From Anisodus tanguticus (lineage: Eukaryota > Streptophyta > Magnoliopsida > Solanales > Solanaceae): a DNA stretch of 64,000 bases. Below the pieces are notes generated by a model. That model did not search any database and was not told the DNA's origin. It saw only the letters and a list, made by a program, of their open reading frames with translations. A program made the translations under genes and the position numbers. Within the stretch, counting starts at the first letter, position 1, and the number at the start of each line of letters is the position of its first letter. The stretch spans positions 2,860,142 to 2,924,141 of the forward strand of contig CM067555.1 of NCBI GenBank assembly GCA_034509755.1, written 5' to 3'. Below are positions 1 to 11,929 of this stretch, one piece after another.

Positions 1-128
1 ATTTTTACGAATGGTTGTATTACTTTTTAGTTTGTATAGACTATAGATGTGTTTGCATAGTCAGAAGCTCTCAGTAGTCTCTTCTTTTGTTGTAATGACA
101 TTGCTAATCTTGTTTTTGCAAAAAATAG

Positions 129-838
129 GATACTTGAGCCCGTTCTGAACATAAATTCCTCCGAAACTTCAACTGCATCAGATACTTCACTAAAAAGGAG
201 TAGAGGAAGAAAAAAGAAAAAGTTGGTATCTTTTCCGATTGACGATTCTGCTTGATTTTGCACTCTGTGAACTTTTTCAACATGACTAAATGGTTTAGCC
301 AACTTGTAATAATGATGTTTTATTAATTGCTGCAAGGGCTGTGGAAATATATCCAAGGAAAAAGTCCCTCAGAATATCTTCAGCGCATATAATCTCAGGA
401 ATGAAGGATCAGTTGAAGACACCAAACAGGTGTGTTATGTTACTCAATATTTCTCTATTTGGTATCTTCACTTTTGCTTTGTCTGCAACATCAAATTTAC
501 TTTGTAAAAATGCAAATGTTTTCCATCTCTCTTAATCACTTCTATATGAAACCATCAAGGTTATCCAATCCAGTTCTTTCTCCACACTCAAATGGAGCTG
601 CCACGATGTGCAACTCTTTCAGAGATAAGATGCAGGGCAAGATCTCAAAAAAGTTGGTGAATATTTGGCTAGTCAATTGCCAGTAATTTCCTTTTATCTG
701 ATATATTACCTCTCACTTGTATGGTGCCTGTATTCTTTAATTCAGATTGTCGAAATCCATTGCAGCTTCGAGTTCCTCGAAAATTGGTTCTCTTGGTGTT
801 TCAGTACACTCGAGGACCCAATGGAAAATTACAAAAAA
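129..838 (+). other. Array of four 93-nt exons in the same phase (modular N-terminus)
   Basis: Exons 129-221, 337-429, 560-652 and 746-838 are each exactly 93 nt. Each is one base completing a codon, then 30 codons, then two bases. Exons 1, 3 and 4 end in the same lysine-rich way (RKKK+K, KISK+K, KITK+K) and share the donor GTTGGT. Exons 3 and 4 both begin LS. Introns between them are short (115, 130 and 93 nt). This is what repeated duplication of one exon would leave. Exon 2 is the most divergent (ends KTPN). Confidence 0.8.
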
Positions 839-3800
839 GTTGGTACCATTCCTCTTTGACATTTGCTTATTTTGGATTTCATCTGTCAGCACATTTCTTA
901 TAGTCAATGTCATTGCATTTAGGGATCAAAAGATGCATTGGTTGGTTTTCGAGGAAGGTGGACTGCCTGATGGGACTGAAGTAGCTTATTATTCTCGTGG
1001 AAAGGTACCGATCATTCCCTTTTGTACCCTTTTCCTTAGTAGTTGAGACATATCATATATGGTTTGTTGTGTTATAATTGTGATTTGCTCATTTATCATT
1101 GGCAGAAATTGCTCGTTGGTTATAAACAGGGATCTGGTATATTTTGTTCTTGTTGCAATTCTGAGGTACAATTCTTGTAGCTTGCGTAATTTTTCCAAAA
1201 AATGAGAACCTTGGTTCTTTGCATAGGGTTTCATAACCATCACGTAAGACATAATGATTGCTTTCCTGTTGTGGTTAGGTTAGTCCATCACAATTTGAAG
1301 CTCATGCAGGTTGGGCGTCTCGCAAAAAACCGTCAGTGTCATTCTTCTGTTTAGCTGTCTTTTAAGGAATATTGATCCTCTTTAGCTGTTAGCTTACCTT
1401 GTTCTTCTGACGCATTCCCATTTAGATGTTTGACATTGTCTCATCTCTCTGCAGCTATGGATACATTTACACTTCAAATGGAGTGTCTCTACATGAATTT
1501 GCTATATCCCTATTGAAAGGTCGTAAGTCTTCCGTCAAAGACAGTGATGACCTGTGCATCATATGCGCAGATGGTGGAAACCTGGTGCTTTGTGATGGAT
1601 GTCCAAGGGCCTTCCATAAAGGTTAAGTTGTTGGGCCTTAATATTTCCACCCGAACTTTTTTTTGGTGCATGTGGGGTTTCTTTTTTGCAAAACCATCAA
1701 GTTATATTTCATCATCCCATGCATTAACTAGCTTTTCTTTTCTCCTTTTTTGGGGGGTGGGTGGGTGTTGGGTCAGGTTACGACAACTGCTCATATATTA
1801 GAGCACCGAGTTATACATTGGGACACAGCCCCGGTTCCCACCCCACACTACCCTCCCCTGAAGGGGGAAAACTAGAGAGGCATGAGTGAGATAAGCAAAA
1901 GAGATTTAGAAAAGATATTATATATGGCTAATTGTGGAAGTTACTGTCCAAGTGCCAGGATTGTTTAGTTTGTAGTAGGCCCACAACTCCTTAGATGTCT
2001 TCAAGTTTAGTTTGCTCTTCACATTTTGGGAGGACAAAGTTAGAGAGGAAAAAGTATAAACATATTGTAGAGGAAGATAATATGTCTGAAACAATTTCAA
2101 TTCTGATCCTGAGTTCACATTGCACTATGTTTTACACCATTTTCCATCCGAACTGTCTCCTTCAGTTCTTTAGAGGAGTCTCTGATGATCAATAAGGATT
2201 ACTCAAGTGGACTGAGGCCTTGTTTGTTTTTATATTAAGATGAAATGTATGAATTATTAATATATTGTTTCTGAATCTGAACGCCGGATAATTAAAACTG
2301 TTTGTTTTCTCGGCATTGAACTTAATACTCTCTCCGACTAATTTATGTAACGGTGTTTGGCTGGGCAAGGAATTTTAAAAATTAAATGACTTAACCAAAT
2401 ATATGTAAAGTATCCTTTTAAATGAGTGGTGGTGAGAGTTCCCCTAAGTCATGTCATTAAGGGTAAATCACATGAAACATGATGGAGGAAGTATAATTTA
2501 TCTTTATTTAAAAGCTAATAAAAGAAAACTACTATTTCCGTCCCAATTTATATTGATGTAGTTTGACTGGGCTAAAACAAGCCAAAGATAATTATGTGGT
2601 TATAGATCATCTTGTGAAGCATAAAAGGTAAAGTTTAAAGTTAAATTGTTGCCAAATAAGGAAACATGTCATTCTTTGAGACTGACTAAAAAGGGAAGTG
2701 TGTCATATAAATTGGGACAAATGGAGTAATAATTAAATTTTAACTAACATGGTGTTCGGGTAGCTTATGAACACCTCGACTATTCCACCGGTACTTGCTA
2801 CCTCCCACCAGCACCCCACCCAAACATAGGTAGCTGGGTACACAAGGTTCATCTCTAAAAATAAAAGAAAGAAAATTAAGGCTCTGATAGTTGTCTACTT
2901 AATAGTATAGATTTGCTTATAATGACAAATAAGAAGAGGAGGATTAATATAGCTTGTGTCCAGGAGATCAAATAGGTAGGACCTAAAGCTAAGGATGTGT
3001 ACGGGTATAAGTTATGGTTCTCGGGTAGGTTGAGGTATAGGAATGGGGTAGGCATTTTAGTAGACAGCGAGCTAAGGGATCAGGTGATATAGGTTAGGAG
3101 GGTCAATCACAGGATGATAGCGATTAAGTTGGTAATTGGAGGATCCATTATGAACACTATTAGTGCTTACGCGCCGCAGACGGGCTTGGACGAGGAGGAG
3201 AAGAGGCGCTTTTGGGAGGATTTGAACGAGGTGGTGGGAGGTATACCATCCACTGAGAAGTTATTTGTAAGAGGGGATTTCAATGGACATATCGGGTCAC
3301 TTCCAGGGGTTATGACGACGTGCATGGAGGCTTTGGCCTCGGGGACAGGAACGAGTGAGGCGTCTCACTTTTGGAGTTCGCTAAAGCTTTTGGGATGGTG
3401 ATAGCCAACTCGAGGTTCATCAAGGAGGAGCATTTTGTGACTTTCCGTAGCTCGGTTGCTAAGACTCATATAGACTTTTTGCTCCTTTGGAAGGTTGACA
3501 ACGGTCTTTGTAAAGACTGCAAGGTTATTCCCAGTGAGTATCTTACAACCCGATATAAGCTTTTGATGATGGATTTGAAGATCAAGATGGAGAAGAAGAG
3601 GAGGGTTGTGGATGACAGACGAAGAATCAAATGGGGGAGTTTGACCATGGCTTGTGCAAAGGAGATGGGGGAGAGGTTGATGGCCAAGGGGGCTTGGGGA
3701 GTAGGGGGATGCGACTGGTATGTGGTACAGGATGGCCAGTTGCATTCGGGAGGTAGCTAAAGAAGTGCTAGGAGTCTCGCGGGGTAGCCGTGGTGGGCAT

Positions 3801-6800
3801 AGAGGGGAATGGTGGTGGAATGGTAAAGTTCAAGAGAAGGTGGAAGCAAAGAAAGCAGCGTATGCGAAATTAATAGAAAGCAAAGATTAGGTGAAGAAGT
3901 GGACTAATAGGGAATTGTATAAGATGGCGAGGAAGGATGCAAAGCTAGCGGTTACGGCGGCAAAAACGATGACTTTTGAACGACTGTATGTGGAATTAGA
4001 GGAAAAAGGTGGGGATAAGTTGTATAGACTAGCCAAGGTGAGGGAGAGGAGGGTCCATGACTTGGATCACGTGAGGTGCATTAAGGATGAGGACGACAAA
4101 GTACTGGGAAGGACGCGCATATTAAACGGAGGTGACAGTCGTACTTTCATAAACTTTTGAACGAAAAAGGAGATAAAGACATTATGCTGGGAGATCTGGA
4201 GCAATTCGGAAGGTACCTGAATTTTGGATATTGTAGAAGCATTATGATTGAGGAGGTTAAGGGTGCTGTTCGCAGGATGCGCGGGGGACGAGCGACCGGG
4301 CCTGTTGAGATCCCAGTTGAATTTTGGAAGAGCGCAGGCCGGGCAGGTTTGAAGTGGCTGACTGAGTTGTTTAATGTCATTTTTAAGACGGTGAGAATGC
4401 TCGAAGAATGGAGATGGAGTACAATGATTCCTTACAAGAACAAATGTGACATCCAGAGTTGCGACAACTATAAGAGTATCAAGCTGATAAGCCACACTAT
4501 GAAAGTTTGGGAGAGGGTCGTGGAGATGAGGGTGATAAGAGGCATGTTTATTTCCGAGAATTAATTTGGATTCATGTCGGGGCGTTTGACTACATAAGTC
4601 ATTCATCTTATTAGGAGGTTGGTGGAGTAGTATAGGGAGAGGAATAAAGACTTACATATGGTTTTCATCGACCTCGAGAAGGCATACGACAAAGTCCCTA
4701 GGGAGGTCCTATAAAGATGTTTGGAGGTTAGAGGTGTACCTGTGGCGTACACTAGGGTGATCAATGATATGTATGATGGAGCCAAGACCAGGGTACGGAC
4801 AGTAGGAGGAGACTCGGAGCACTTTCCAGTGATGATGGGGCTGCACCAGGGATCAACTCTTAGCCCATTCTTATTTGCCTTGGTGATGGATGGACTGACG
4901 CGACAAATTCAATGGGAGGTGTCATGATATATGTTATTCGCAGATGACATAGTCCTGATTGATGAAACTTGCAGCGGAGTGAGCTAAGCTAGAGGTTTGG
5001 AGACAGACTCTGGAGTTTAAAGGGTTCAGGTTGAGTAGGACCAAGACAGATCCAGGATCCACTGCCATCTCTAATTGGGGCAGTGTGGATGAAATGGAAG
5101 CTCACATCTGGAGTCTTGTGCGATAAAAAGGTGCCACCAAAACTTAAAGGCAAGTTCTATAGGGTAGTGGTTAGACCGACTATGTTGTATGGGGCGGATT
5201 GTTAGCCAGTCAAGACTTCGCACATCCAAAAGATGAAAGTTGCGGGATGAGGATGTTGAGATGAATGTGTGGGCATATAATGAGGGATATAATTGGAAAT
5301 GAAGATATCCGAGACAGAGTGAGAGTGGCCTCGGTGGAGGATAAGATGCGGGAAGCTAGGTTGAGATGGTTCAGACATGTGCAGAGGAGACACAAATGCT
5401 CCAGTGCGGAGGTTGGCTATGGACGGGTTCAAGAGGGGTAGAGGTAGACCGAAGAAGTATTGGGGAGAGGTGATTAGACAAGATATGGTGCAAGTGCAAT
5501 TTACTGAGGACATGACCTTAGATAGGAGGTTGTGGAGGACACAGATTAGGGTAGAAGGGTAGTATGTAGTTGAGCGTAGTCCTACTTACGCTTACATATT
5601 GGTAGTTGTAGTGTTATTATTATAGGTCTGCTTAGCCTATCATACTAGTAGATGCAGTATTGCTTTATAGTCTCATGTCGTTTGATTTCTGCTGCTATGT
5701 GTTCTTTAGTGTACTTTGTTTACCTTATTTACTTGCGTTAGTTACTGCTTCTTTTTTCAGAATGCTCTATCATGACTTATTCGCTTTTGTTACAATTATT
5801 TTCATATTGCTTTAAATTTCTTGTCCGGGACAGACCGTTTCTCTTGCTTTGCTTGTGCTTATGCTTTGTATTGAGCCGAGTGTCTTTCGGAAATAGCCGC
5901 TCTACCTACCAAGATAGAGGTAAGGTCTGCATACACTCTACCCTCCCCAGACCCCACATTGTGGGATTTCACTGGGTATGTTGTTGTTGTTGACAAATAA
6001 GCTGTGTTTTTGCACAATCAGTTCCATGTCTCCATTTAGGTGAGCAGCATGTAGCTATGGATTACTTTTGAGAAAATTTCAGACCGTGCCTTTGTTTTGT
6101 TTCTTTTACCACTTAGGATTCTGGTTGCTTTGTTGGTAAGATTTCTTTCCATTTAAATGGCATTGATTGTTTTCAATTGTCTATGCAGAGTGTGCATCTT
6201 TGTTAGCTGTTCCCCGTGGTAAATGGTACTGTAAGTATTGTGAAAACAAGTTTCAGAGGGAGAAGTTTGTGGAGCACAATGCAAATGCTGTTGCTGCTGG
6301 GAGGATTTCTGGTATTGATCCTATAGAGCAAATAACGCAACGTTGCATTCGTATTGTCAAGAACCCAGAAGAGGCAGAAGTTATAGCATGTGTTTTATGC
6401 AGGTAGTTGTCTGCTCTTAAAGTTGTTCAAAACCTAATGTCTTAGCTTTTGTAGTATGATGAAGTGCATGTTTTTTGTACACAGGTGTTACGATTTTAGT
6501 AAATCTGGATTTGGTCCACGCACGGTTATCCTTTGTGACCAGGTATTTCCTCCACATTTCTTATAACTGCCATATTCGACTAAGTTATATGATTAAAATG
6601 CTTTACTCACCTTTCATATCCAGTGTGAGAAGGAATATCATGTTGGCTGCTTGAAGAAACGCAAGATAGCAGATTTAAAGGTTAGTCCATTTGCATCTTA
6701 GGATTATTATTTCATGGGAGATCTCCTTTCTTTGTCCAGGATTCCTTCTCCTTTATTTTGTTTCATTCCCTTTTCTCCTCTTTTCTTTTCCTTTTTACAA

Positions 6801-9250
6801 TTATATTTTTTGGATTGTCATGTTAAAAATTTAGTGCAACTTGCATCGCAGGAGCTGCCTAAAGGAAAATGGTTCTGCTGTGTGGATTGCAAGAGGATCT
6901 ATTCTGCACTGCAAAATTCGCTGACCTCGGGAGAAGAGAAGCTGTCAGAATCTTGCCTGGGTGCTGTAAGAATGAAGCTAAAGGAAAAACGTTTCGATTT
7001 TGTTGGTGTTCCTGATGTGAGATGGAGACTTCTAAGTGGCAAAATTACTTCTCGTGAAACCAGAGTGTTACTAGCAGAAGCTGTTTCAATCTTCCATGTA
7101 AGCATCAGCCCTGAATTATTTTTGTCCACACTTTCAGTGAGCAGACTTTGGCTATGATAACCATGTCCACTGTGATGTTACTTACTGTTTAGTCTCCAAC
7201 TTATCTGAGATGGGATGGGTTTGCTGAGTAGGGTTCAGTTTCATGCTCTTACATCAGTTTTGTTACTTTGGTGTGTTTTTTATGTGGCCAAATTAAGCTT
7301 ATTTTTGAGAAACGAAAATCGGTGCTTCAGAGAATTTGCTAATCATGAGAAACAGACTTGTCATAGCTATATTTCATGGTAACTTTCTTGGAATTTTACC
7401 TGCCGTTTCCTTTTGTAGTCCAAGTTGATTTAGTGTTCTCTTTATGTTATTTCGTCCTATTTTTTTCTTGTACTCTAGAGGTTTATGACTTTCTTATTAT
7501 GTTTTGTGGTTGGCTCATTTTAAATTTTCTGAGTTCCCTTAAAGGGTTTTAAACTATTTTGAGGTTGTATATCTTCTATTTTTTCGATGAAAAATGAGTG
7601 GAAAAGTTAGAATCATCATCATCATCATCATCATCATTGGCTTTTCAGGATTGTTTTGATCCTATTGTTGATTCAGCAACTGGACGTGATTTCATTCCAT
7701 CTATGGTCTATGGGTAAGCTTCTTCATTGTTATGCAGAGTGAACTGGGTTTTCATTTATTTTTGCCATTTTTGATATCTATGATACTTGTTCTTCCTTGC
7801 AGAAGGAATATTAGGGGCCAAGACTTTGGGGGCATGTACTGTGCTATATTGACAGTAAAGTAAGAAACACATTGCAATTCGTTTAATTTGAAACTCTCAT
7901 TTTAAGTTCATTTTGATTACATAACTTAAGAGGCTATTTGGTTATCGTGCAGCTCAACAGTAGTATCAGCAGGGATCCTCCGTATTTTTGGTCAGGACAT
8001 GGCAGAGCTACCTCTTGTGGCAACACGTATTGGTAGCCAGGGCCAGGTAAAAGCTTTGCAACTGTTCAGGAAAATGACAACATTTATTTTCTGTCAGATG
8101 ACTCTCTCTCAATTGTTGTTGCTTTACCTGTGTCACATAGTCCTTATATTTCATTCAATACTTGATTGGGTTAGATATAATCATATAATTACATACTGAA
8201 AGGTCCAAATTTGGAATGTATTGGCTTATTTATACTTGTTTTGGCTTTTAAAGACCGGAGTTGCTTAACTTGTCAAAAAGAAGGTTGGTTGACTGACTGG
8301 AACATTTCTTTATAAAAATTGGTTGCCTGACTGGACCAGTTCTTTATAAAAATTTCCTGCTTGACCATATTTGATCCAACGAATGTAGATATGACGAATT
8401 TATTAAAAAACTGGTGGAAGAGGCACAGCATCCTCCAAAATTTACTGGCCAATCACAGAATTTTGACTTCTGCTGGACTATTGGCCTATTGGGCGGCTGG
8501 CAGTATTTCAGCTCTTACATTAGTCTTTATTGCTGGTCTTTTTTCTTCAAGATGATCCGGATAGAGTTCTAATTTGGGTAATACTAAGATACATTTAGAC
8601 CAAAACTTGATGTCCCTGAACACCCTCTCTATCCCAGCTTATTTTTTGCCACGGTGGATAACATTGAATGGCAACAAAATGCATCTAACATCGTCATGTT
8701 GACACTAGATGTTTGTGAATTCTGATGATGCTTTTTACGGGAAATCATCGTACTTGCTTATTACATTTTGAGGCACATTTTGAAGCCGGTCAAGTAATTA
8801 GAAATAGTCAAATACATTTTATTAGTGATATGTCTTCAGCTATTGTTCTTGAAATGTCCAAGTTAAGAATATATGCTTTGAAATGTTTACAGGGTTACTT
8901 TCAGTTGCTTTTATCCTGCATAGAAAAATTGCTTGCTTTCTTAAATGTAAGAAAATTTGTACTACCTGCTGCTGTTGAAGCAATGTCAATATGGACCGAG
9001 AAATTCGGATTCAAAGAGATACCACCAGATCAGGTATGTTTTGCATGAGTCCTGGCCTCTGCTGCATCTGATTTTGGTCCCTTTTTCCCCCCGAATTATA
9101 AGCGATTGTTCTACTTTGCAGCTTGTCAGCTACAAAAAAACCTGTTGGCAAATGATTACCTTCAAAGGAACATCTATGCTGGAAAAAATGGTTCCTAAAT
9201 GTCGAATCATTCGGCATGAGGGAACTGAAACTGATGCACCAGATGAGTAG
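129..9250 (+). CDS. PHD-finger / GNAT acetyltransferase (IDM1-like), 5' incomplete
   Basis: Seventeen exons give one continuous frame of about 597 residues to TAG at 9248: 129-221, 337-429, 560-652, 746-838, 923-1004, 1106-1165, 1279-1331, 1455-1621, 6189-6402, 6485-6542, 6624-6680, 6852-7097, 7649-7713, 7803-7859, 7953-8046, 8893-9033, 9122-9250. All introns are GT-AG and all phases agree. Order of parts: Ser/Lys-rich N-terminal modules; the conserved block LVFEEGGLPDGTE; a PHD finger (CIIC, CDGC, FHKEC, YCKYC); a second Cys/His finger (CVLC, CDQCEKEYHVGC, WFCCVDC); and a C-terminal GNAT fold with acetyl-CoA loop GSQGQGY and FGFKEI. Family knowledge: such proteins read histone tails and acetylate histones in the nucleus; Arabidopsis IDM1/ROS4 promotes active DNA demethylation. 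Whether this one does is inference. The start codon lies upstream of the window. Confidence 0.93.
2326..2493. mobile_element. Stowaway-like MITE
   Basis: The left end reads TACTCTCTCCGACTAATTTA. The right end reads ATGATGGAGGAAGTATA, its inverted counterpart. There is no coding capacity, and it lies in an intron. Ends judged by eye. Confidence 0.5.
2531..2730. mobile_element. Stowaway-like MITE with TCCGTCCCAATTTA termini
   Basis: The left terminus ATTTCCGTCCCAATTTATAT and right terminus ATATAAATTGGGACAAATGG are inverted repeats flanked by TA. This is the Stowaway/mariner-type MITE end common in Solanaceae. It is about 200 bp, non-coding and intronic. Confidence 0.75.
2748..2870. repeat. Short dispersed repeat, possibly a SINE
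   Basis: The stretch beginning GTGTTCGGGTAGCTTATGAA and running through CTACCTCCCACCAGCACCCC matches, from memory, a short repeat seen often in Solanaceae introns. Its class was not confirmed and no clear target duplication is seen. Confidence 0.4.
2923..2933. repeat. Target-site duplication of the RTE LINE, left copy
   Basis: TGACAAATAAG, identical to the copy at 5991-6001 that follows the (TTG)n tail. Confidence 0.8.
2934..5990 (+). mobile_element. RTE-clade non-LTR retrotransposon (LINE), 5'-truncated, decayed
   Basis: The endonuclease domain comes first (ACVQEIK near 2955; NTISAYAPQTGLDEEEKRRF and GDFNGHIG at 3150-3295). Reverse transcriptase follows (GGRATGP, DLEKAYDKVPREVL near 4670, GLHQGSTLSPFLFALVMDGL near 4840, FADDIVLIDE near 4940). 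The C-terminal segment contains GRGRPKKYW, and the 3' end is (TTG)4. Many stops and frameshifts make it non-autonomous. The 11-bp TGACAAATAAG occurs just before (2923-2933) and just after (5991-6001), a target-site duplication. The 5' end stops inside the endonuclease N-terminus, as expected from incomplete reverse transcription. Confidence 0.93.
5991..6001. repeat. Target-site duplication of the RTE LINE, right copy
   Basis: TGACAAATAAG, identical to the left copy at 2923-2933. The first one or two bases could belong to the TTG tail. Confidence 0.8.
7611..7638 (+). repeat. (ATC)n microsatellite
   Basis: About nine ATC units lie in the intron before the exon starting at 7649. Confidence 0.9.
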
Positions 9251-9940
9251 TAGGTTGCGAAAGTGTGTTTTTTCCCCATTCAACCCATTTTGTAGAGCGA
9301 TTTCTGGTCACGTGTACATATTAGAATTTTATTTAATCAAAGAGGATGAATTATGAATTTGAGAGGATCAAAAGTTTCAAGTCAAAGCTGGTTGCATGTT
9401 TGTAAGTTAGATTCATGCTCTTTTTGTCAAACAGCCCCAATCCACCCTTTGCTCCTCGGGTATTGAAAAAGAGTGAAAGAAGAAAGCATAGCTTATCCTT
9501 TGATATGTTGGCTTTCCTTTACTATTACTAGTATTATGTAGATATTAGTTCGACTAGGTATTTATCATAAATTAATAAATATGGACATGGTATCGTCCCA
9601 CCATTAACTTTCTGGACACTTGTTGAGAGAGAACTCACCAAACTAATTCTTGAGGATGATAAATATGTTAATTTATCAGACTTTAGTGTCAATACTCTAG
9701 TAACATACTGACTCTATTTTATTTCCTACCCCATGAACTTGGAAAGATTATTGCCTACCTGAATGAATGCGTAAAAAAGTAATGAATTTTCAGGAGAAAG
9801 ATAAACAATAATTTGATGTTTGCCCCACCATTATATTAGAGGATGTACCGCCTTTGGTTGGCCACCTGTCACGGCCTAGGCCCAAATATTAAGATATTGC
9901 TCGCTTTGCCCAATCGCTCTGGCACACTTCAAACATTTTT
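9251..9940. other. 3' UTR of the PHD/GNAT gene and unassigned spacer
   Basis: Roughly the first 100-150 bases after the TAG are probably 3' UTR. From about 9380 to 9940 I see AT-rich sequence with no open frame or repeat I recognise. Confidence 0.5.
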
Positions 9941-9949
9941 TTTTTGCGG

Positions 9950-10345
9950 ATTTCACTTCAAAGGCACTGGTCTTTAATTTTTTTTTCTCTCAAATTATTG
10001 ATTTTTAATTTTTGCTCCACTTAAAAAAGTGGCTGATATATCCCGAGGTTCCGGATTCGAACCCTTCTCAATCAAAAAATTTAAAAGATTTCTCAAGATA
10101 GAGTTTGAGATTCGTAAGACAGTTTGCCTGCAAACTCTCAGAGTTTGCTTTCGGGCATAAGGAAAACTCTGTCTTAAGGTAGAGTTTGCCTGACGCCTGA
10201 AGGCAAAATCCCAAACTCTAGCTTGCCAATTTTTTTTAAATTGTTGATCGAACTGGGATTCGAATCCAGAACCCATAATATTTTAGGCGAAGGACAAAAA
10301 TTAAAGATTTCCAATTTGAAGGGCAAAAATTTAAAACAACCCAAA
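9950..10345. repeat. Fold-back (inverted-repeat) element
   Basis: The two arms are inverted relative to each other. The left arm has GTCTTTAATTTTT and CCGGATTCGAACCC. The right arm has GGGATTCGAATCC and AAATTAAAGATTTCC. The centre is rich in short palindromes built on AAACTCT and GCCTG. It is non-coding. A related unit may lie near 41925-42115. Confidence 0.5.
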
Positions 10346-10539
10346 ATAGGGCATTATTGTGAATTTCCCCACTTCAAATCTTTTAGGCTTCACAATTTTG
10401 TCTCCTTAAGCTTTAGGGGAAAAGACATGGTGTGACCACCACAAAAAAGAAAAGTCCAAAAAGCTCAATTTTTGGTAAAGTATCTGAGCTGGCCATTCAG
10501 CCCATTTTATTTTCAGGTGCTAGCTCAATCCAGCCCACT

Positions 10540-10680
10540 AAAAAAAATGGACTTTTTGTTGCGACTAAAGGTCGACACAAAAGGTTCGCTACAAAAGATC
10601 AGACTATGACGGCTTTAGTCGCCACAAAAGATCAAAATAGGACTATTTGTGACGACTTTAGTCGCCACTAAAGATCAACG
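10540..10680. repeat. Repeat built on TTTAGTCGCCAC units (CACTA-MITE-like)
   Basis: Several imperfect copies of ACTAAAGTCG / TTTAGTCGCCACNAAAGATC occur. This pattern is seen inside non-autonomous CACTA elements. No terminal CACTA was located here, so the class is tentative. Confidence 0.4.
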
Positions 10681-10689
10681 AAAAAAATC

Positions 10690-11180
10690 ATATTGAGCCT
10701 TAAAAAAATATCCAAAACATGTATAATATATGTATAATTAGTAAGTATACGTTAATTGAGCCTTTAAAAAATATCCTAAAACATGTATATTTAGTAAGTA
10801 TACATTTATCAAAACAGAAATTATACGTTGATATACATTTATTATACACAAATTATACTATAATGATATATTTTATACATATACTTTAGGGATACATAAT
10901 TTATTCGATATTTATATAGTTTTTATACGTTGATATTTACTTTATACGCCAACTTTTTACTTATATAGTGTATAATACGTTGATTTTTACTTATAATAGT
11001 GTATAATTAGTAAGTATACATTAAATATACATTTATCAAAACAAAAATTATACATTGATATACGTTAATTATACAACAATGTATCATTTTTCTATACATA
11101 TATAGTAATGATACATCTTCTATACAACAATGATACATTTTATGTAGTAATACATATACAAAAATGATACTGTTTATATA
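10690..11180. repeat. AT-rich degenerate minisatellite (TATAC-type units)
   Basis: Short units such as TATACATTTAT, TATACGTTGATA and AATGATACA recur irregularly for about 500 bp. A similar block lies at 38040-38345. Confidence 0.7.
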
Positions 11181-11710
11181 CATTGCTGGAATTAGTTGAA
11201 AATGGCTAGAAAATGAAATTATTTTACAAAGGCTAAAAAATAACTTTTAAATTTTTTGAGTCACCGTGTATTAATAGTTTCACCCGATTGGCCATTTATG
11301 TCCATGCCAATCCAAAAAACGCTTCGATAGTTGAATTATGAACTAACCTTTTTATAGCGTATAACTTTCACTTTTTATTTTGATGTGGGATTTGGCCAAA
11401 GTAAATCTCATAACGAATTCCTTTTTCATAGTTTAACCGCCCTCAACCCGTAAGTTGCTACTTGGTACACTCCATAATCACATTGAGTGCACTAACCAGT
11501 AAGTTTGTGTGCCTAGCAAAATAAGGCCGCCTTGATATAATAAACTCTGGAGCTAAAATATGCAATAGAAATCGGGAAGAGAGAACAAAATTATATCTGC
11601 ATTCATTATTGTGCCATAATAATATCATATCTAGATCAAACATTGCACACTCACTTGGAGCTTACGTATGACATAACTCTTGATAGGAGGTATAGAGGTC
11701 AAGAATGAGG

Positions 11711-11735
11711 ATATATATATATATATATATATATC
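11711..11735. repeat. (TA)n microsatellite
   Basis: Uninterrupted TA dinucleotides just left of a SINE copy. Another TA run is at about 12238-12262. Confidence 0.85.
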
Positions 11736-11737
11736 AG

Positions 11738-11880
11738 TCCGATGCACAAAGTTCCCGCTATGCGCAGAATCCGGAGAAGGGTCGGACCACAAGGGTATAT
11801 TGTACGCAGCCTTACCTCACATTTCTGCAAGAAATTGTTTCCACGGTTTGAACTCATGACCTCTTGGTCACATCTTATAT
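11738..11880 (-). mobile_element. tRNA-derived SINE, 3' part
   Basis: Read on the minus strand, it has a B-box-like GAGTTCAAACC, then GTGGAAACAATTTCTTGCAG, then the CTGCGTACAATATACCC and CCGGATTCTGCGCATAGCGG segments of a common Solanaceae SINE. A plus-strand relative is at about 61985-62225. Confidence 0.65.
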
Positions 11881-11929
11881 ATATATATAAGATTAGTAGG
11901 TAGTCGAACATTGTCTAATTTTTCTTGGT

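Larger units (their letters stand above)
1622..6188 (+). other. 4.6-kb transposon-filled intron of the PHD/GNAT gene
   Basis: This intron splits the first PHD finger between FHK and ECAS. It contains two Stowaway-like MITEs (about 2326-2493 and 2531-2730), a short dispersed repeat (about 2748-2870) and a 3-kb RTE LINE. I see nothing recognisable in 1622-2320 apart from a G-rich tract near 1750-1770. All other introns of the gene are under 850 nt. Confidence 0.85.

Noticed and set aside
3365..3745. 126-codon open frame on the minus strand
   Set aside because: Antisense shadow of the RTE endonuclease region.
4067..4606. 179-codon open frame on the minus strand
   Set aside because: Antisense of the RTE RT region; no protein-like motifs, and the sense strand carries clear RT motifs.
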